Shown: positions 30,833 to 39,649, counted from the stretch's first letter. The stretch is 64,000 bases of DNA from JBFWVR01 sp050246635 (GCA_050246635.1 JBFWVR010000006.1:243353-307352), one strand, 5' to 3'. Notes: generated by a model not told the origin, from the letters alone. Translations and numbers: made by a program.

Positions 30833-31320
30833 CGGCACTCCCGCGCTGGGTGGCGGGGGCGCACCCGCGGCGGACCGCCGCAAGGGTGCTCGTGATCGTC
30901 GCCTTCAGCGCGGCGCTCTTCGGCTGGGTCCTGTTGCCGGTACGGGGCGTGGGCGTGAGCATGCGCCCGACGATCCGCCCCGGGGAGCTCGTGTTCGTGA
31001 GCAGGCTGACGTATCTCTGGCGCGCCCCCAGGGCCGGGGACGTCGTCGCCGTCCGGCTGGCGGGTCGCTCGGTCGTCTACGTGAAGCGCCTCGTCGCGCT
31101 GCCGGGGCAGACGGTCGCGTTCGAGCGCGGGGTGCTGGTGGTCGACGGCGCGCCGCAGGCCGAGCCTTACGTGCGCGAGCGGGCGGACTGGCAGATGGCG
31201 CCGGCCCGGCTCGGGCCCGATCAATACTTCGTGGTCGGCGACAACCGCGGCATGCCTCGCGCGAACCACGACATGGGCGCGGTGCGGCGCGAGCGGCTCG
31301 TGGGAACCGTCGTCTTCTGA
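30829..31320 (+). CDS. lepB: Signal peptidase I (short type)
   Basis: Starting at GTG 30829, the 163-residue protein has one N-terminal membrane helix (about 20-37), the catalytic Ser44 in Gly-Val-Ser-Met-Arg-Pro-Thr, Lys86 in Tyr-Val-Lys-Arg-Leu-Val-Ala-Leu-Pro-Gly, and Val-Gly-Asp-Asn-Arg-Gly-Met near 136-142. It should remove signal peptides from exported proteins. The short length and single helix resemble Gram-positive-like SPases. It lies between a thiol dioxygenase and a small anchored protein, which is unusual. Confidence 0.87.
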   Translation: MTALPRWVAGAHPRRTAARVLVIVAFSAALFGWVLLPVRGVGVSMRPTIRPGELVFVSRLTYLWRAPRAGDVVAVRLAGRSVVYVKRLVALPGQTVAFERGVLVVDGAPQAEPYVRERADWQMAPARLGPDQYFVVGDNRGMPRANHDMGAVRRERLVGTVVF

Positions 31321-31323
31321 GCC

Positions 31324-31869
31324 ATGCGGGTGGGAGCCGTCGTCCTGTTCGTCGTGATCGTCGGCCTCGCGGTGGCGGGCTGGCGCTGGCTGTACCCCGA
31401 TGACGAGGCCGCCATCCGCCAGTCGCTGTCGCGGATTGCCGCCGCGGTGGGCAGCGAGCCGGGAGAGCCGGGCCTCGCGCGCCTGGCGCGGCTGCAGCGG
31501 CTCGGGGACGAACTCACCGCGGATGTCCAGGTCGACGCTGGACCGCCCATCGGGCGGCTCGCCGGGCGGGCCGACGCGACGGCCGCGGCCGCGCGAGTGT
31601 CCGCGTCACTGCGCGCGCTCGAGCTCCGCTTCGTGGACGTGACGGTCGTGGTGCAGCCGGACGGACAGACCGCGCTCGTCTCGCTGACCGCCGAGGCGCG
31701 CTTCGAGGACGGTGCCGGGGACGGCTTCGACGCGCGTGAACTCGACGTCACGTTCGTGCGGACCGACGGGCAGTGGCGGGTCCAGTCCGTCGCGTCGATC
31801 CGCGTGCTCCAACCGGTCGGCCTGGGGCCGGCCTCCGGGCGTGTCCCGGTCGCACTCGAGGTGTCATGA
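31324..31869 (+). CDS. Membrane-anchored hypothetical protein (NTF2/SnoaL-like fold possible)
   Basis: The 181-residue protein has a membrane anchor (about 4-22) and a soluble domain with an early helix (Asp-Glu-Ala-Ala-Ile-Arg-Gln-Ser-Leu-Ser-Arg-Ile) and later strands (Thr-Val-Val-Val-Gln-Pro-Asp-Gly, Val-Ser-Leu-Thr-Ala-Glu-Ala, Arg-Glu-Leu-Asp-Val-Thr-Phe-Val-Arg, Trp-Arg-Val-Gln-Ser-Val). This helix-then-sheet pattern fits NTF2-like domains. No catalytic residues can be named. It starts 3 bp after lepB and overlaps the next gene by 4 bp. Confidence 0.72.
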   Translation: MRVGAVVLFVVIVGLAVAGWRWLYPDDEAAIRQSLSRIAAAVGSEPGEPGLARLARLQRLGDELTADVQVDAGPPIGRLAGRADATAAAARVSASLRALELRFVDVTVVVQPDGQTALVSLTAEARFEDGAGDGFDARELDVTFVRTDGQWRVQSVASIRVLQPVGLGPASGRVPVALEVS

Positions 31870-32762
31870 CCTACATCGATCTGCAGTTCCGTGGACATGC
31901 GAACGTGATCGCGTCCGCCGTCCTCGAGGGCCCTGACGGCATCGCGTTGGTGGATCCCGGCCCGACGTCGTGCCTGCCGGCGCTCGAGGCCGGCCTCGCT
32001 CGCCTCGGGCTGTCCCTTGGCGACGTCCGGGCCCTGTTACTGACGCATATCCACCTGGACCATGCGGGGGCGTCCGGGACGATCGCGGCACGCGTGCCGG
32101 GCCTGCAGGTGCACGTCCACGAGCGCGGCGCGCCGCACCTGATCGATCCCACGAAGCTCCTGGCCAGCGCGACGCGGCTGTACGGCGACCAGATGGACAC
32201 GCTCTGGGGGCGCTTCGACCCCGTGCCCGCCGACGCGGTGCAGGTACTGCGCGGCGGGGAGACCCTCGAGGTGGCGCGGCGCCCCATGCGGGTGGCGTAC
32301 ACCCCGGGGCACGCGGTGCACCACGTGAGCTACCTCGACGAGAGCGACGGCACGGCGTACGTCGGCGACACGGGCGGGATCCGCGTGAGCTACGACTACC
32401 TGCTGGCGCCGACGCCGCCTCCCGACATCGACGTCGAGCGATGGCTCGAGAGCCTGGACACGATCGGCGCGTGGTCCCCGGTCCGCCTGTTCCTGACGCA
32501 CTTCGGCCCTTCGGAGGGCGCCGCGCGACACCTCGCGCGGTACCGGGAGACGCTGGCCCGTCAGGCCGCGCTCGTCCGCGACACGCTGGCCGGAGACGCC
32601 GACACCGACGACGCGCGGATTGCGGCCTTCACGCACGCCCTGCGGGCCGACGTCCGGCAGGCCATGCCCGAGGCCGACGCGGTCTCCACCGAGCTGGCGG
32701 CTCCGTTCGATCAGTTGTGGCTGGGGCTGGCGCGTTACTGGCGAAAGCGCGCGGCCGCCTGA
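31866..32762 (+). CDS. MBL-fold metallo-hydrolase
   Basis: ATG 31866 overlaps the previous stop; the product has 298 residues. Zinc-site motifs are clear: Thr-His-Ile-His-Leu-Asp-His-Ala-Gly (about 59-67), a His in Thr-Pro-Gly-His-Ala-Val-His-His near 146, Gly-Asp-Thr-Gly-Gly near 164 and a final His in Leu-Thr-His-Phe-Gly-Pro. This is a general hydrolase fold; the substrate is unknown. The CDO-like neighbour raises the idea of a sulfur-metabolism enzyme (ETHE1-like), but the motif set does not show that. Confidence 0.87.
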   Translation: MTYIDLQFRGHANVIASAVLEGPDGIALVDPGPTSCLPALEAGLARLGLSLGDVRALLLTHIHLDHAGASGTIAARVPGLQVHVHERGAPHLIDPTKLLASATRLYGDQMDTLWGRFDPVPADAVQVLRGGETLEVARRPMRVAYTPGHAVHHVSYLDESDGTAYVGDTGGIRVSYDYLLAPTPPPDIDVERWLESLDTIGAWSPVRLFLTHFGPSEGAARHLARYRETLARQAALVRDTLAGDADTDDARIAAFTHALRADVRQAMPEADAVSTELAAPFDQLWLGLARYWRKRAAA

Positions 32763-32787
32763 GACCGGCCGACGGCAGATGGACGAC

Positions 32788-32814
32788 GGCAGGCGAGGCT
32801 CTCCCCGGCCTGCC
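32788..32814. terminator. Possible bidirectional terminator
   Basis: GGCAGGC (32788-32794) and GCCTGCC (32808-32814) form a 7-bp stem with a 13-nt loop between convergent genes. Confidence 0.4.
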
Positions 32815-32840
32815 ATCGCCAGTCTGCACTCTGCAATGGG

Positions 32841-33200
32841 CTAGGACGCCTCGAGGAGTGTCTCGTCCTCGGCCGCCGGGACTTCCAGCACGCGCAGGCC
32901 ATACCCGCTCGGTGTGCCGGTGGTCGGGCGGCAGGGACCAACCTGCCAGACGGCCGAGAGCAGGCGACGGTGCCGCCAGTCGACCGGCCACGTCTCCGCG
33001 CCGCTGCCCCGTGCCTCGAGTTGCAGGTGGACCAGGCGGTAGAGCGGAATCGCGATTGACGTCTCGCAGTCGACGGTCACCCGCTCGTCGTCGACGCAGT
33101 GCGCGACCACCGAGACCATGCGCACCGCGCCCGAGGCGTCCTTCCACGTCAAGCGCGCTGGTGCCGGGTGGCGGGGCGCGGCGGCCCGGCGGGGCGCCAT
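32841..33200 (-). CDS. PilZ-like domain protein (degenerate)
   Basis: ATG 33200 gives 119 residues. Pro-Ala-Arg-Leu-Thr-Trp-Lys-Asp-Ala-Ser-Gly followed by beta strands and a Pro-Leu-Tyr-Arg-Leu-Val-His-Leu-Gln-Leu strand resembles PilZ-type barrels. The Arg-x3-Arg and Asp/Asn-x-Ser-x2-Gly residues that bind cyclic di-GMP are not intact, so binding is doubtful. It lies downstream of the sigma54-type regulator on the same strand, 242 bp away. Apart from a palindrome at 33410 and related GGATAC-type motifs, nothing else is seen in that spacer. Confidence 0.6.
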   Translation of the reverse strand: MAPRRAAAPRHPAPARLTWKDASGAVRMVSVVAHCVDDERVTVDCETSIAIPLYRLVHLQLEARGSGAETWPVDWRHRRLLSAVWQVGPCRPTTGTPSGYGLRVLEVPAAEDETLLEAS

Positions 33201-33409
33201 CAGGAACTTCGTCTCAGCCACGTAAACCCCCAGGGTCAGAGTCCGAAAAGGCAAGGCGACCAGCCCAGGAAGGGCCGAATCCGTCTCCACCCAATCCAAA
33301 CTTCGGGCCCACTGTGCAAAACGGGGCTGGGACTGGATACCTGGTGTCCATGTTGGGTCTTTAGATGACTTGAAAGACCCTTGTGGACGCTCTTTGGGGG
33401 GCAGTGGCT

Positions 33410-33424
33410 GGATACTGAGTATCC
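33410..33424. promoter_or_regulatory. GGATACTGAGTATCC palindrome, possible operator
   Basis: A perfect 7-1-7 palindrome. Similar half-sites occur nearby (CTGGATACC at about 33334, TACTTGGTAT at about 33447) and, as AGTATACCAAGTATCC (36401-36416), immediately upstream of the regulator gene and its divergent phosphatase gene. Confidence 0.45.
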
Positions 33425-33442
33425 TTGTATCCGTGAAACTGG

Positions 33443-36433
33443 CTACTTGGTATGCGGCTCCGGCGCGCTTTCGAGGCCGAGCCGGCGGAGCTTGAGGTAG
33501 AGACCGCGGCGGGTCAATCCGAGGGCGCGCGCCGACTCGGAGATGTTTCCCCGGTGGCGCGAGAGCGTGTCGCGAATCAGGTTGCGTTCGATGTCGTCCA
33601 CCACCGACGCGAGCGTCTGGCCGCCGCGCAGGGTCACCGGCGCCTGCGGCAGGGAGGCGGCGCCTTCCGCGGGCGGGGCCGCCTCGTGCAGGTCCGGCGA
33701 CAGGTGTTCCGGCCCGACGATGCCGCCCGGCGAGGCGAGAGCGACGGCGCGCTGGACCTCGTTGCGCAGCTGCCGGATGTTGCCCGGCCACCAGTACTGC
33801 GAGAAGAGGTCGAGCACCTCGCTGCTCAGCTGCACGTCCGGCTTCCCGAGTCGCTCCGACGCCTCGCGGAGGAAGAACGTGCTGAGGTGCGGAATCTCCT
33901 CGCGGCGCTGCCGGAGCGGGGGCACGTGGATCCGGATCACGCTCAGGCGATAGTAGAGATCCTCACGGAACTTGCCCTCGGCCACGCGCTGCTCGAGGTC
34001 GGCGTTGGTCGCGGCCAGCACGCGGACATCCACGCGCTGGGGGCGCGTCTCGCCGACCGGCATGATCTCGCCGTGCTCGAGGAACCGCAGCAGCTTGGGC
34101 TGGACGTCGATCGGCAGGTCGCCCACCTCGTCCAGGAACAACGTCCCACCCGCGGCGGTGCGCACGAGGCCGGGCTGGTCCGAGACCGCGCCCGTGAACG
34201 CGCCGCGCCGATGGCCGAACAACTGGCTGTCGGCGAGCTCCCGTGTCGTCGTCGTGCAGTTGTAGGGCAGGAAGGTGGCGGCGCTGCGCGGTGAACCGAC
34301 ATGGATTGCGCGGGCGACCAGCTCCTTGCCGGTCCCGCTCTCGCCGGTGATCAGCACCGTGAGGTCGTTGCCCTGCAGGCGCTGAATCTGGTCGACCACG
34401 CGGTGCATGGCGGCGCTCGCGCAGACGAACCCGGGCAGGAGCGGTTCGAGCGGGCGCTCCACACTCGCGTCGATCGCCTGGGTCGGGCGCTCGCGTGCGC
34501 CGCACAGGTCGAAGCCCTGGCGGGCGACGGCGGCCATCATGCGGATGCGCCGGAGCAGGTGCGGCCCGAGCGGGCGCGCCGACGCGATGGCAATCGCGCG
34601 CGGGCCGTCCGGCTCACGGCCAATGGCCTCGAGCACCAGCGTGCCGGCGCCGTAGGCCGCGCCCTGGACCGCGAGGCGCGCCACCGTGCGGGCGCCGTCC
34701 GTGTCGGCGCCCGCCGACGAGATCAGCCGCACGTCGCCGCCGGGCAGCTCCGCGAAGATCACGGCCACATCCGCCGACACGGCCTCGAGCAGCGCCGCGG
34801 CGAGCTCGCGCGCGAGCAGCTCCGGCAGCACGGCCGCGTCCACCAGCCGGCGGACGAGCGCGTCGTCCGCGTCGGCGGGCGACCCCACGTACTCGCCCGT
34901 GCCGGTCGTCTGCTCCGCGGACATGGCGGCGCGCGCTTCCTCGAGGTCGCGATGCGCGCCGAGCGACTTGAACACCTGTGCCGCGTACTGGAAGTGCCGG
35001 TTGGCCGTCGAGCGGGCGCCGGCCTTCGCCGCCATGCGGCCCAGGGCGAGCTGGCTCACGGCCGCCTGGTAGCGCTCGCCGACGAGCTCGAACACGCTCG
35101 AACTCTGGGCGATGTCGTGATACGCCTCCGTCGTGCGGTTCTGCGTCGCGCGCAACGAGCCGCGCAACCGCAGGAACTCCCCCCACGCGCCGGGGGTCAA
35201 GCGCGGGTCGAGCCGGCTCTCGACCTGTCCCAGCCGGTGCTCCGCTTCGTCGGCGCGGCCCGCCGCCAGCAGCGCCTCGGCGGCGATGAGCTCGGCCTCG
35301 AGGGCCTCGGCCGGCGGCGCGGCCGAAGATCGGGCAATCTCGTCGGCGATGGCCATCGCCTCGTCCGGCCGGCCGCGCCGGGTGGCGAGACGGGCCGTGA
35401 TGACGCGCACGGACCACTCGTACCACCGGCTCGTCGTGCGGCCATAGGCACCGTAGGCCTCGCCGGCACGCTGCAGGTACTCGGCAGCGTGCTCGTAGTC
35501 ACCCCGCATCAGCGACATCTGCGCCAGCGAGTCGTAGACCGCACCGGTGGTCTCGTGGAACTTCACTGCGCTCCGGGCTTCGAGGGCGCGGTGCAGGACC
35601 TGCTCGGCGCGTTCGAGGTTGCCGATCCGCACGCAGATCTGTCCCAGGCTGGCGAGCGCGACCGACAGCCCGGGGCCGGGGCCCAGGCTCTCGCGCAGGG
35701 TCACCGCGCGTTCCGCCAGCGCCAGCGCCTGCTCGTGCCGGTGCCGGATCAGCGCGACGTTCGCCTGGTTGCCGCAGACGATGGCCAGCACGTCATCGGC
35801 CCCGAGCGCGGCGGCCAGGCGCTCGGCCTGGCGCAGGGCGGCGTGCGACTCCTCGTAGCGGCCGGACTGCGCCAGCATCACGCCGGAGAGCGAGTGCACC
35901 AGGGCCAGGTGCCGCCGGTCGCCCGCGGCGTGCAGCGCGGCGGCCGCCTCCGCAATGTGCTCCCGCACGATCGTGAGATCGCCGACCTGCTGGTAGCAGA
36001 GGCCCAGCTCGTAGTGGGCGAGGCCGATCGCGCGCGAGTCGTGGGCCACCTCCGCCTGCTTGAGCGACCGGCCGTGCAGCGCAATGGCCCGCGACTGCTC
36101 GCCGCGCGCGTAGGCAATCCGCCCGTGCAGGCGCCACATCGTTGCCAGCGTGACCGGTGGCACCGCTTCTCGAATGGTGTCCGGCGACCGCCCCAGGATC
36201 GCGCTGGCCCGCTGCAACTCGCCCTGCAGCAGCAGGGCCTCCACGAGCAGGCACCGGAGCGCCAGCTCGTCGCCCTTCGGCAGGGACGCGGACTCGAGGA
36301 CGGGTTCGATCAGCTCAGCCGCGGCCGCGACCTGGCCCCGCTCGAGGGCGGCGGTCGCGCGGGCGACGACGGGCTGGAGCGCGACGCTGATCACGCGGCG
36401 AGTATACCAAGTATCCAGTTGCGTATAATTCAA
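33443..36433 (-). CDS. TPR-GAF-sigma54 activator (Fis-type regulator)
   Basis: The 996-residue protein has TPR-like helical repeats to about residue 500, a GAF-like region near 530-660, and a sigma54-interacting AAA+ ATPase (about 690-915). Key motifs are Walker A Gly-Glu-Ser-Gly-Thr-Gly-Lys-Glu, the sigma54 loop Gly-Ala-Phe-Thr-Gly-Ala and Walker B Leu-Phe-Leu-Asp-Glu-Val-Gly-Asp. A Fis-type helix-turn-helix with Ile-Ser-Glu-Ser-Ala-Arg-Ala-Leu-Gly-Leu ends the protein. It should activate sigma54 promoters. A GTG near 36394 is an alternative start. It is divergent from a PP2C gene, 8 bp apart, and ATAC-type palindromes lie between. Confidence 0.93.
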   Translation of the reverse strand: MNYTQLDTWYTRRVISVALQPVVARATAALERGQVAAAAELIEPVLESASLPKGDELALRCLLVEALLLQGELQRASAILGRSPDTIREAVPPVTLATMWRLHGRIAYARGEQSRAIALHGRSLKQAEVAHDSRAIGLAHYELGLCYQQVGDLTIVREHIAEAAAALHAAGDRRHLALVHSLSGVMLAQSGRYEESHAALRQAERLAAALGADDVLAIVCGNQANVALIRHRHEQALALAERAVTLRESLGPGPGLSVALASLGQICVRIGNLERAEQVLHRALEARSAVKFHETTGAVYDSLAQMSLMRGDYEHAAEYLQRAGEAYGAYGRTTSRWYEWSVRVITARLATRRGRPDEAMAIADEIARSSAAPPAEALEAELIAAEALLAAGRADEAEHRLGQVESRLDPRLTPGAWGEFLRLRGSLRATQNRTTEAYHDIAQSSSVFELVGERYQAAVSQLALGRMAAKAGARSTANRHFQYAAQVFKSLGAHRDLEEARAAMSAEQTTGTGEYVGSPADADDALVRRLVDAAVLPELLARELAAALLEAVSADVAVIFAELPGGDVRLISSAGADTDGARTVARLAVQGAAYGAGTLVLEAIGREPDGPRAIAIASARPLGPHLLRRIRMMAAVARQGFDLCGARERPTQAIDASVERPLEPLLPGFVCASAAMHRVVDQIQRLQGNDLTVLITGESGTGKELVARAIHVGSPRSAATFLPYNCTTTTRELADSQLFGHRRGAFTGAVSDQPGLVRTAAGGTLFLDEVGDLPIDVQPKLLRFLEHGEIMPVGETRPQRVDVRVLAATNADLEQRVAEGKFREDLYYRLSVIRIHVPPLRQRREEIPHLSTFFLREASERLGKPDVQLSSEVLDLFSQYWWPGNIRQLRNEVQRAVALASPGGIVGPEHLSPDLHEAAPPAEGAASLPQAPVTLRGGQTLASVVDDIERNLIRDTLSRHRGNISESARALGLTRRGLYLKLRRLGLESAPEPHTK
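36424..36429 (+). promoter_or_regulatory. -10 box (TATAAT) of the PP2C gene
   Basis: A perfect TATAAT ends 12 nt before ATG 36442. No ribosome site is present, so the mRNA may be leaderless or nearly so. The box lies within the 5' end of the frame annotated for the divergent regulator. Confidence 0.55.
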
Positions 36434-36441
36434 ACTTCCAC

Positions 36442-37197
36442 ATGGAGTTGACTGCCGGAGGCCGGACGGACAGCGGCCCGCGCCCGGGGAACCAGGACTG
36501 GCTGCACTGGGATCTGGATCTGGGCCTGTTCGTGGTGGCCGACGGGATGGGGGGGCACAACGCCGGGGAGGTTGCGGCCCACCTGGCGGTCGACGCCGTC
36601 AGGCGGTTCGTGACCGAGAGCCGGGAGTGGCGCGACCTGACCTGGCCGTTCGGCTTCGACGCCGCCGCGTCGCCTGCGGCCAACCGACTCCTGACCGCGG
36701 TCCGGCTGGCCAACCGGCGGGTGTGGTCCGAGGGCGTGACCCACGACGCGTTCAACGGGATGGGCACGACGATCGTCGCCGTGTTGACGAGCGGCGACCG
36801 CATGACGGTGGTCAGCATCGGCGACTCCCGCGTCTATCGGTGGCGCCGGGGCCGCCTGGCCCAGCTCACGAGCGACGACACCTGGTTGACGGCGATGGTG
36901 CAGGCGGGCGTGGATCCCGCCGCCCTGCCGGCCGGCCATCCGATGCGGCACGTGCTCACCTCGGTGGTGGGTGGTGGGGAGGACGTCTCCCCGGCGGTCA
37001 CCGAGGAGGTACTCGAGCCTGGCGATCGGATCCTGCTGTGCAGCGACGGCGTGCACGGGGCCCTCGGCGACGACCGGCTGGCGGATATCCTCGGCGCAGA
37101 CACCCAGGCGGAGGTGACGTCCCGCGCGCTCGTGGAGGCGGCCCTGGCCGCGGGCAGCACCGACAACGCGACCGCGCTTGTCATTGCCGCCCGTTGA
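36442..37197 (+). CDS. PP2C-family serine/threonine phosphatase
   Basis: This 251-residue protein has the complete metal-site set of bacterial PP2C: Arg-Pro-Gly-Asn-Gln-Asp19, Val-Ala-Asp34-Gly-Met-Gly-Gly-His, Ser-Ile-Gly-Asp-Ser-Arg, Cys-Ser-Asp-Gly-Val-His-Gly and Ser-Thr-Asp-Asn-Ala-Thr near the end. It should dephosphorylate Ser/Thr in a signalling pathway; no kinase is encoded within the window, so its partner lies elsewhere or is the divergent regulator's network. Confidence 0.94.
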   Translation: MELTAGGRTDSGPRPGNQDWLHWDLDLGLFVVADGMGGHNAGEVAAHLAVDAVRRFVTESREWRDLTWPFGFDAAASPAANRLLTAVRLANRRVWSEGVTHDAFNGMGTTIVAVLTSGDRMTVVSIGDSRVYRWRRGRLAQLTSDDTWLTAMVQAGVDPAALPAGHPMRHVLTSVVGGGEDVSPAVTEEVLEPGDRILLCSDGVHGALGDDRLADILGADTQAEVTSRALVEAALAAGSTDNATALVIAAR

Positions 37198-37304
37198 CAG
37201 GGCTGCGCACTTTTTCCTCAAGCCCCGTCGCCGGCTGCCGATTCCTACCTCATTCCGGGTGATGACCGCCCGGGCCCGGAACTGATCTCGAAGGCAGGTA
37301 GCGA

Positions 37305-38120
37305 ATGTCCCCCAGGCTCGCCGGCATGGCACTGGCGTCCCTCGTCGTCGTGTGCGCCCACCCCTCCACCCTCCTGGCCCGGCAGGCCGAGGGCACTTCG
37401 CGTGAGCTCGTCACCGATCGGCCCGACTTCACGGAGTCCAGCACGGTCGTCGGCCGCGGTGTCTGGCAGCTCGAGTCCGGCTTCTCGTTCGAGAGCGATG
37501 GCAGGGGCACGGACCGGGCCCGCGCGATCACCACGCCGCAGGTGCTGCTGCGCCTCGGCCTGAGCGACTGGACGGAGCTGCGGCTGGGGAGCGACGGCCT
37601 CGTCAGCGAGCAGCTGCCCGGCGTCGCGCGCCACACGGGTGCGGCCGACCTCGACGTGGCGGCCAAGATCGAGTTGGCCCACGCCGACAGCGTCGGGTTC
37701 GACCTCGCCCTCATCCCGTCGGTCTCGCTGCCGACCGGCAGCGCCGGCGTCTCGAGCGATCGGGTGGACACGGGCGTCAAGTTCACCTGGAGCCGCGATC
37801 TCGCGCGGGGCTTCGCCGTCTCCGGCAACCTGAACACGGCGGCGCTGGGCGACGCGTCCGGCCAGTTCGCGCAGCACTCGATGAGCGTCTCGCTGGCGCG
37901 CGATCTCGTGGCTGGCTTCGGCGGCTACTGGGAGGTCTACGGGTTCTCCGCACTCGAGCGCGGGGGCACCCCGGCCTGGACCTTCAACACGGGCCTGACG
38001 CACCCACTGGGCCCGGACGCCCAGCTGGACGTGACCGTGGGGCGTGGCCTGAGCGCCGCCGCCCCCGACTACTTCATCAGCGGCGGCATCTCGGTCCGCG
38101 GCCTCTGGAGCCGACGCTGA
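37305..38120 (+). CDS. Outer-membrane barrel, MetA/transporter family-like
   Basis: The 271-residue protein has a signal peptide (about 1-26, ending Leu-Ala-Arg-Gln), a Thr-Asp-Arg-Pro-Asp-Phe-Thr-Glu-Ser segment typical of the PF13557-type 'transporter' family, and repeated amphipathic strands (Gln-Leu-Glu-Ser-Gly-Phe-Ser-Phe-Glu, Val-Leu-Leu-Arg-Leu-Gly-Leu). It probably forms an outer-membrane channel or sensor. Its stop overlaps the chemoreceptor start by one base, so both are translated from one mRNA. Confidence 0.85.
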   Translation: MSPRLAGMALASLVVVCAHPSTLLARQAEGTSRELVTDRPDFTESSTVVGRGVWQLESGFSFESDGRGTDRARAITTPQVLLRLGLSDWTELRLGSDGLVSEQLPGVARHTGAADLDVAAKIELAHADSVGFDLALIPSVSLPTGSAGVSSDRVDTGVKFTWSRDLARGFAVSGNLNTAALGDASGQFAQHSMSVSLARDLVAGFGGYWEVYGFSALERGGTPAWTFNTGLTHPLGPDAQLDVTVGRGLSAAAPDYFISGGISVRGLWSRR

Positions 38121-39601
38121 TGCGCCGTCTCGTGGTCCTGAACGTCGTCGGCCTCGTGGTGTCGGTCGCCCTCGCGGCGGTGGTGGTCTACACGGCGGCC
38201 CAGGCGCGGGACGCCCTGACCCACACGGCCACCCTGGCCCGCGTGTCGGCCGCCGCCGACGACGTGCGGCTGCGCCAGCTCGAGATGGGCAACGCGATGC
38301 GCGGCGCCCTGCTGGATCCGTCGCGCAAGGAGGAGTTCACCGCGAAGGCGCAGGCCGACGAGCAGTTCAAGGCGACGGTGGCGATGCTCCTGGAGCTCGA
38401 GGGGGCCGAGGACTACCGCGAGGCCTTCGCGAAGATCGAGGCGCTCGACAAGTCGCGGCTCGATCCCGCCGAGGAGCAGGTCCTGGAACTGATCGAGACC
38501 GATCCCGTCGCGGCGGCGCAGGCGTACTACACGCTGTACTCGCCCATCCGGTCCGAGTCGGTGGGGCTGGTCGAGGACGTCCAGGAGCAGGCGCGCGCGG
38601 CCGCGCTGGCGGACGCCGATCAGGCCGCGGCCTGGCTGGCGGCCCTCCAGGGGTACGTCCAGTGGGGCGCGGGGCTGGCGCTGCTGGCCATCGCGGGCTG
38701 CGTGCTGTGGAGCTTCCGGACGTCCGAAGGCCTCTCCCGCCGCATCTCCCGGAGCACCGCGGATCTGCGCGAGACGATGGATCACGTCTCGGCCTCGGCG
38801 GCGCAACTGGCCGGGGAGGCCGGGGTGCTCTCGAACGGCGCCACCTCGCAGGCGGCGGCCGTCGAGGAGACGTCGGCGTCGATGGAGGAAGTCGCGGCGA
38901 TGGCCCGCCAGAACGCCGAGCGCGCGGACCGCGCCCTGCAGCTGGCTGGCACCGTCGACGAGAGCATGGCGGAGTCGCGCCGGCTGCTCGACGGGTCCGT
39001 CGACGCGATGCGCGAGCTGACGGCGGGTGCCGAGCAGATGTCGCGCATCATCAAGACGATCGACGAGATTGCGTTCCAGACGAACCTGCTCGCGCTGAAT
39101 GCGGCGGTCGAGGCCGCACGGGCCGGCGAGGCCGGCATGGGGTTCGCGGTGGTTGCCGACGAGGTGCGGAACCTGGCGCAGCGTGCCGCGCAGGCGGCCA
39201 AGGACACGGCGGCCCTGATCGAACGCTCGGTCGAGTCGACCCACACCGGGTCCCGGCAGGTGGGCGAGGTGGCCAGGGCGGTCACGGGCATCGCGGAGCA
39301 CGTGCGCACGATGCGGGCGCTCGTGACCGACGTGCACGGCGCGAGCCGCGAGCAGACCACCGGGATCCAGCAGGTGGCGCAGGCCCTGTCGCAGATCGAC
39401 AGCATCACGCAGCGTGCGGCGGGCACGGCGCAGGAGGCGGCGGCCGCCAGCGAGGAGCTGAACGGCTACGCCGAGTCCGCGCGGCGCAGTGCCGGCGAGC
39501 TCGAGGCGCTCGTTGGTGCCGGTGCACGGCGCCAGCCGGGCCCGACCGCGGCGCGTCCGGCCGCCGGCGCCGAGGTGGGGAGCTACGCACAGGCGGCGTA
39601 A
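38120..39601 (+). CDS. Methyl-accepting chemotaxis protein without clear HAMP
   Basis: The 493-residue receptor has a first membrane helix (about 5-28), a helical extracytoplasmic domain (about 30-175, four-helix-bundle type), a second helix (about 178-196) and a long cytoplasmic signalling region with the highly conserved hairpin tip Ile-Ala-Phe-Gln-Thr-Asn-Leu-Leu-Ala-Leu-Asn-Ala-Ala-Val-Glu-Ala-Ala-Arg-Ala-Gly-Glu. No canonical HAMP domain is obvious between the second helix and the signalling part. No CheA, CheW or CheR genes are near, so it serves a system encoded elsewhere. Confidence 0.93.
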   Translation: MRRLVVLNVVGLVVSVALAAVVVYTAAQARDALTHTATLARVSAAADDVRLRQLEMGNAMRGALLDPSRKEEFTAKAQADEQFKATVAMLLELEGAEDYREAFAKIEALDKSRLDPAEEQVLELIETDPVAAAQAYYTLYSPIRSESVGLVEDVQEQARAAALADADQAAAWLAALQGYVQWGAGLALLAIAGCVLWSFRTSEGLSRRISRSTADLRETMDHVSASAAQLAGEAGVLSNGATSQAAAVEETSASMEEVAAMARQNAERADRALQLAGTVDESMAESRRLLDGSVDAMRELTAGAEQMSRIIKTIDEIAFQTNLLALNAAVEAARAGEAGMGFAVVADEVRNLAQRAAQAAKDTAALIERSVESTHTGSRQVGEVARAVTGIAEHVRTMRALVTDVHGASREQTTGIQQVAQALSQIDSITQRAAGTAQEAAAASEELNGYAESARRSAGELEALVGAGARRQPGPTAARPAAGAEVGSYAQAA

Positions 39602-39634
39602 GCCCCCGGGGAAACGCCCGCGAGGACCCGCTCG

Positions 39635-39640
39635 TATAAT
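39635..39640 (+). promoter_or_regulatory. -10 box (TATAAT) of the tesA-ybbAP operon
   Basis: A perfect TATAAT ends 9 nt before the GTG at 39650, leaving no room for a ribosome site. No convincing -35 is seen. Confidence 0.55.
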
Positions 39641-39649
39641 CGTACGATT

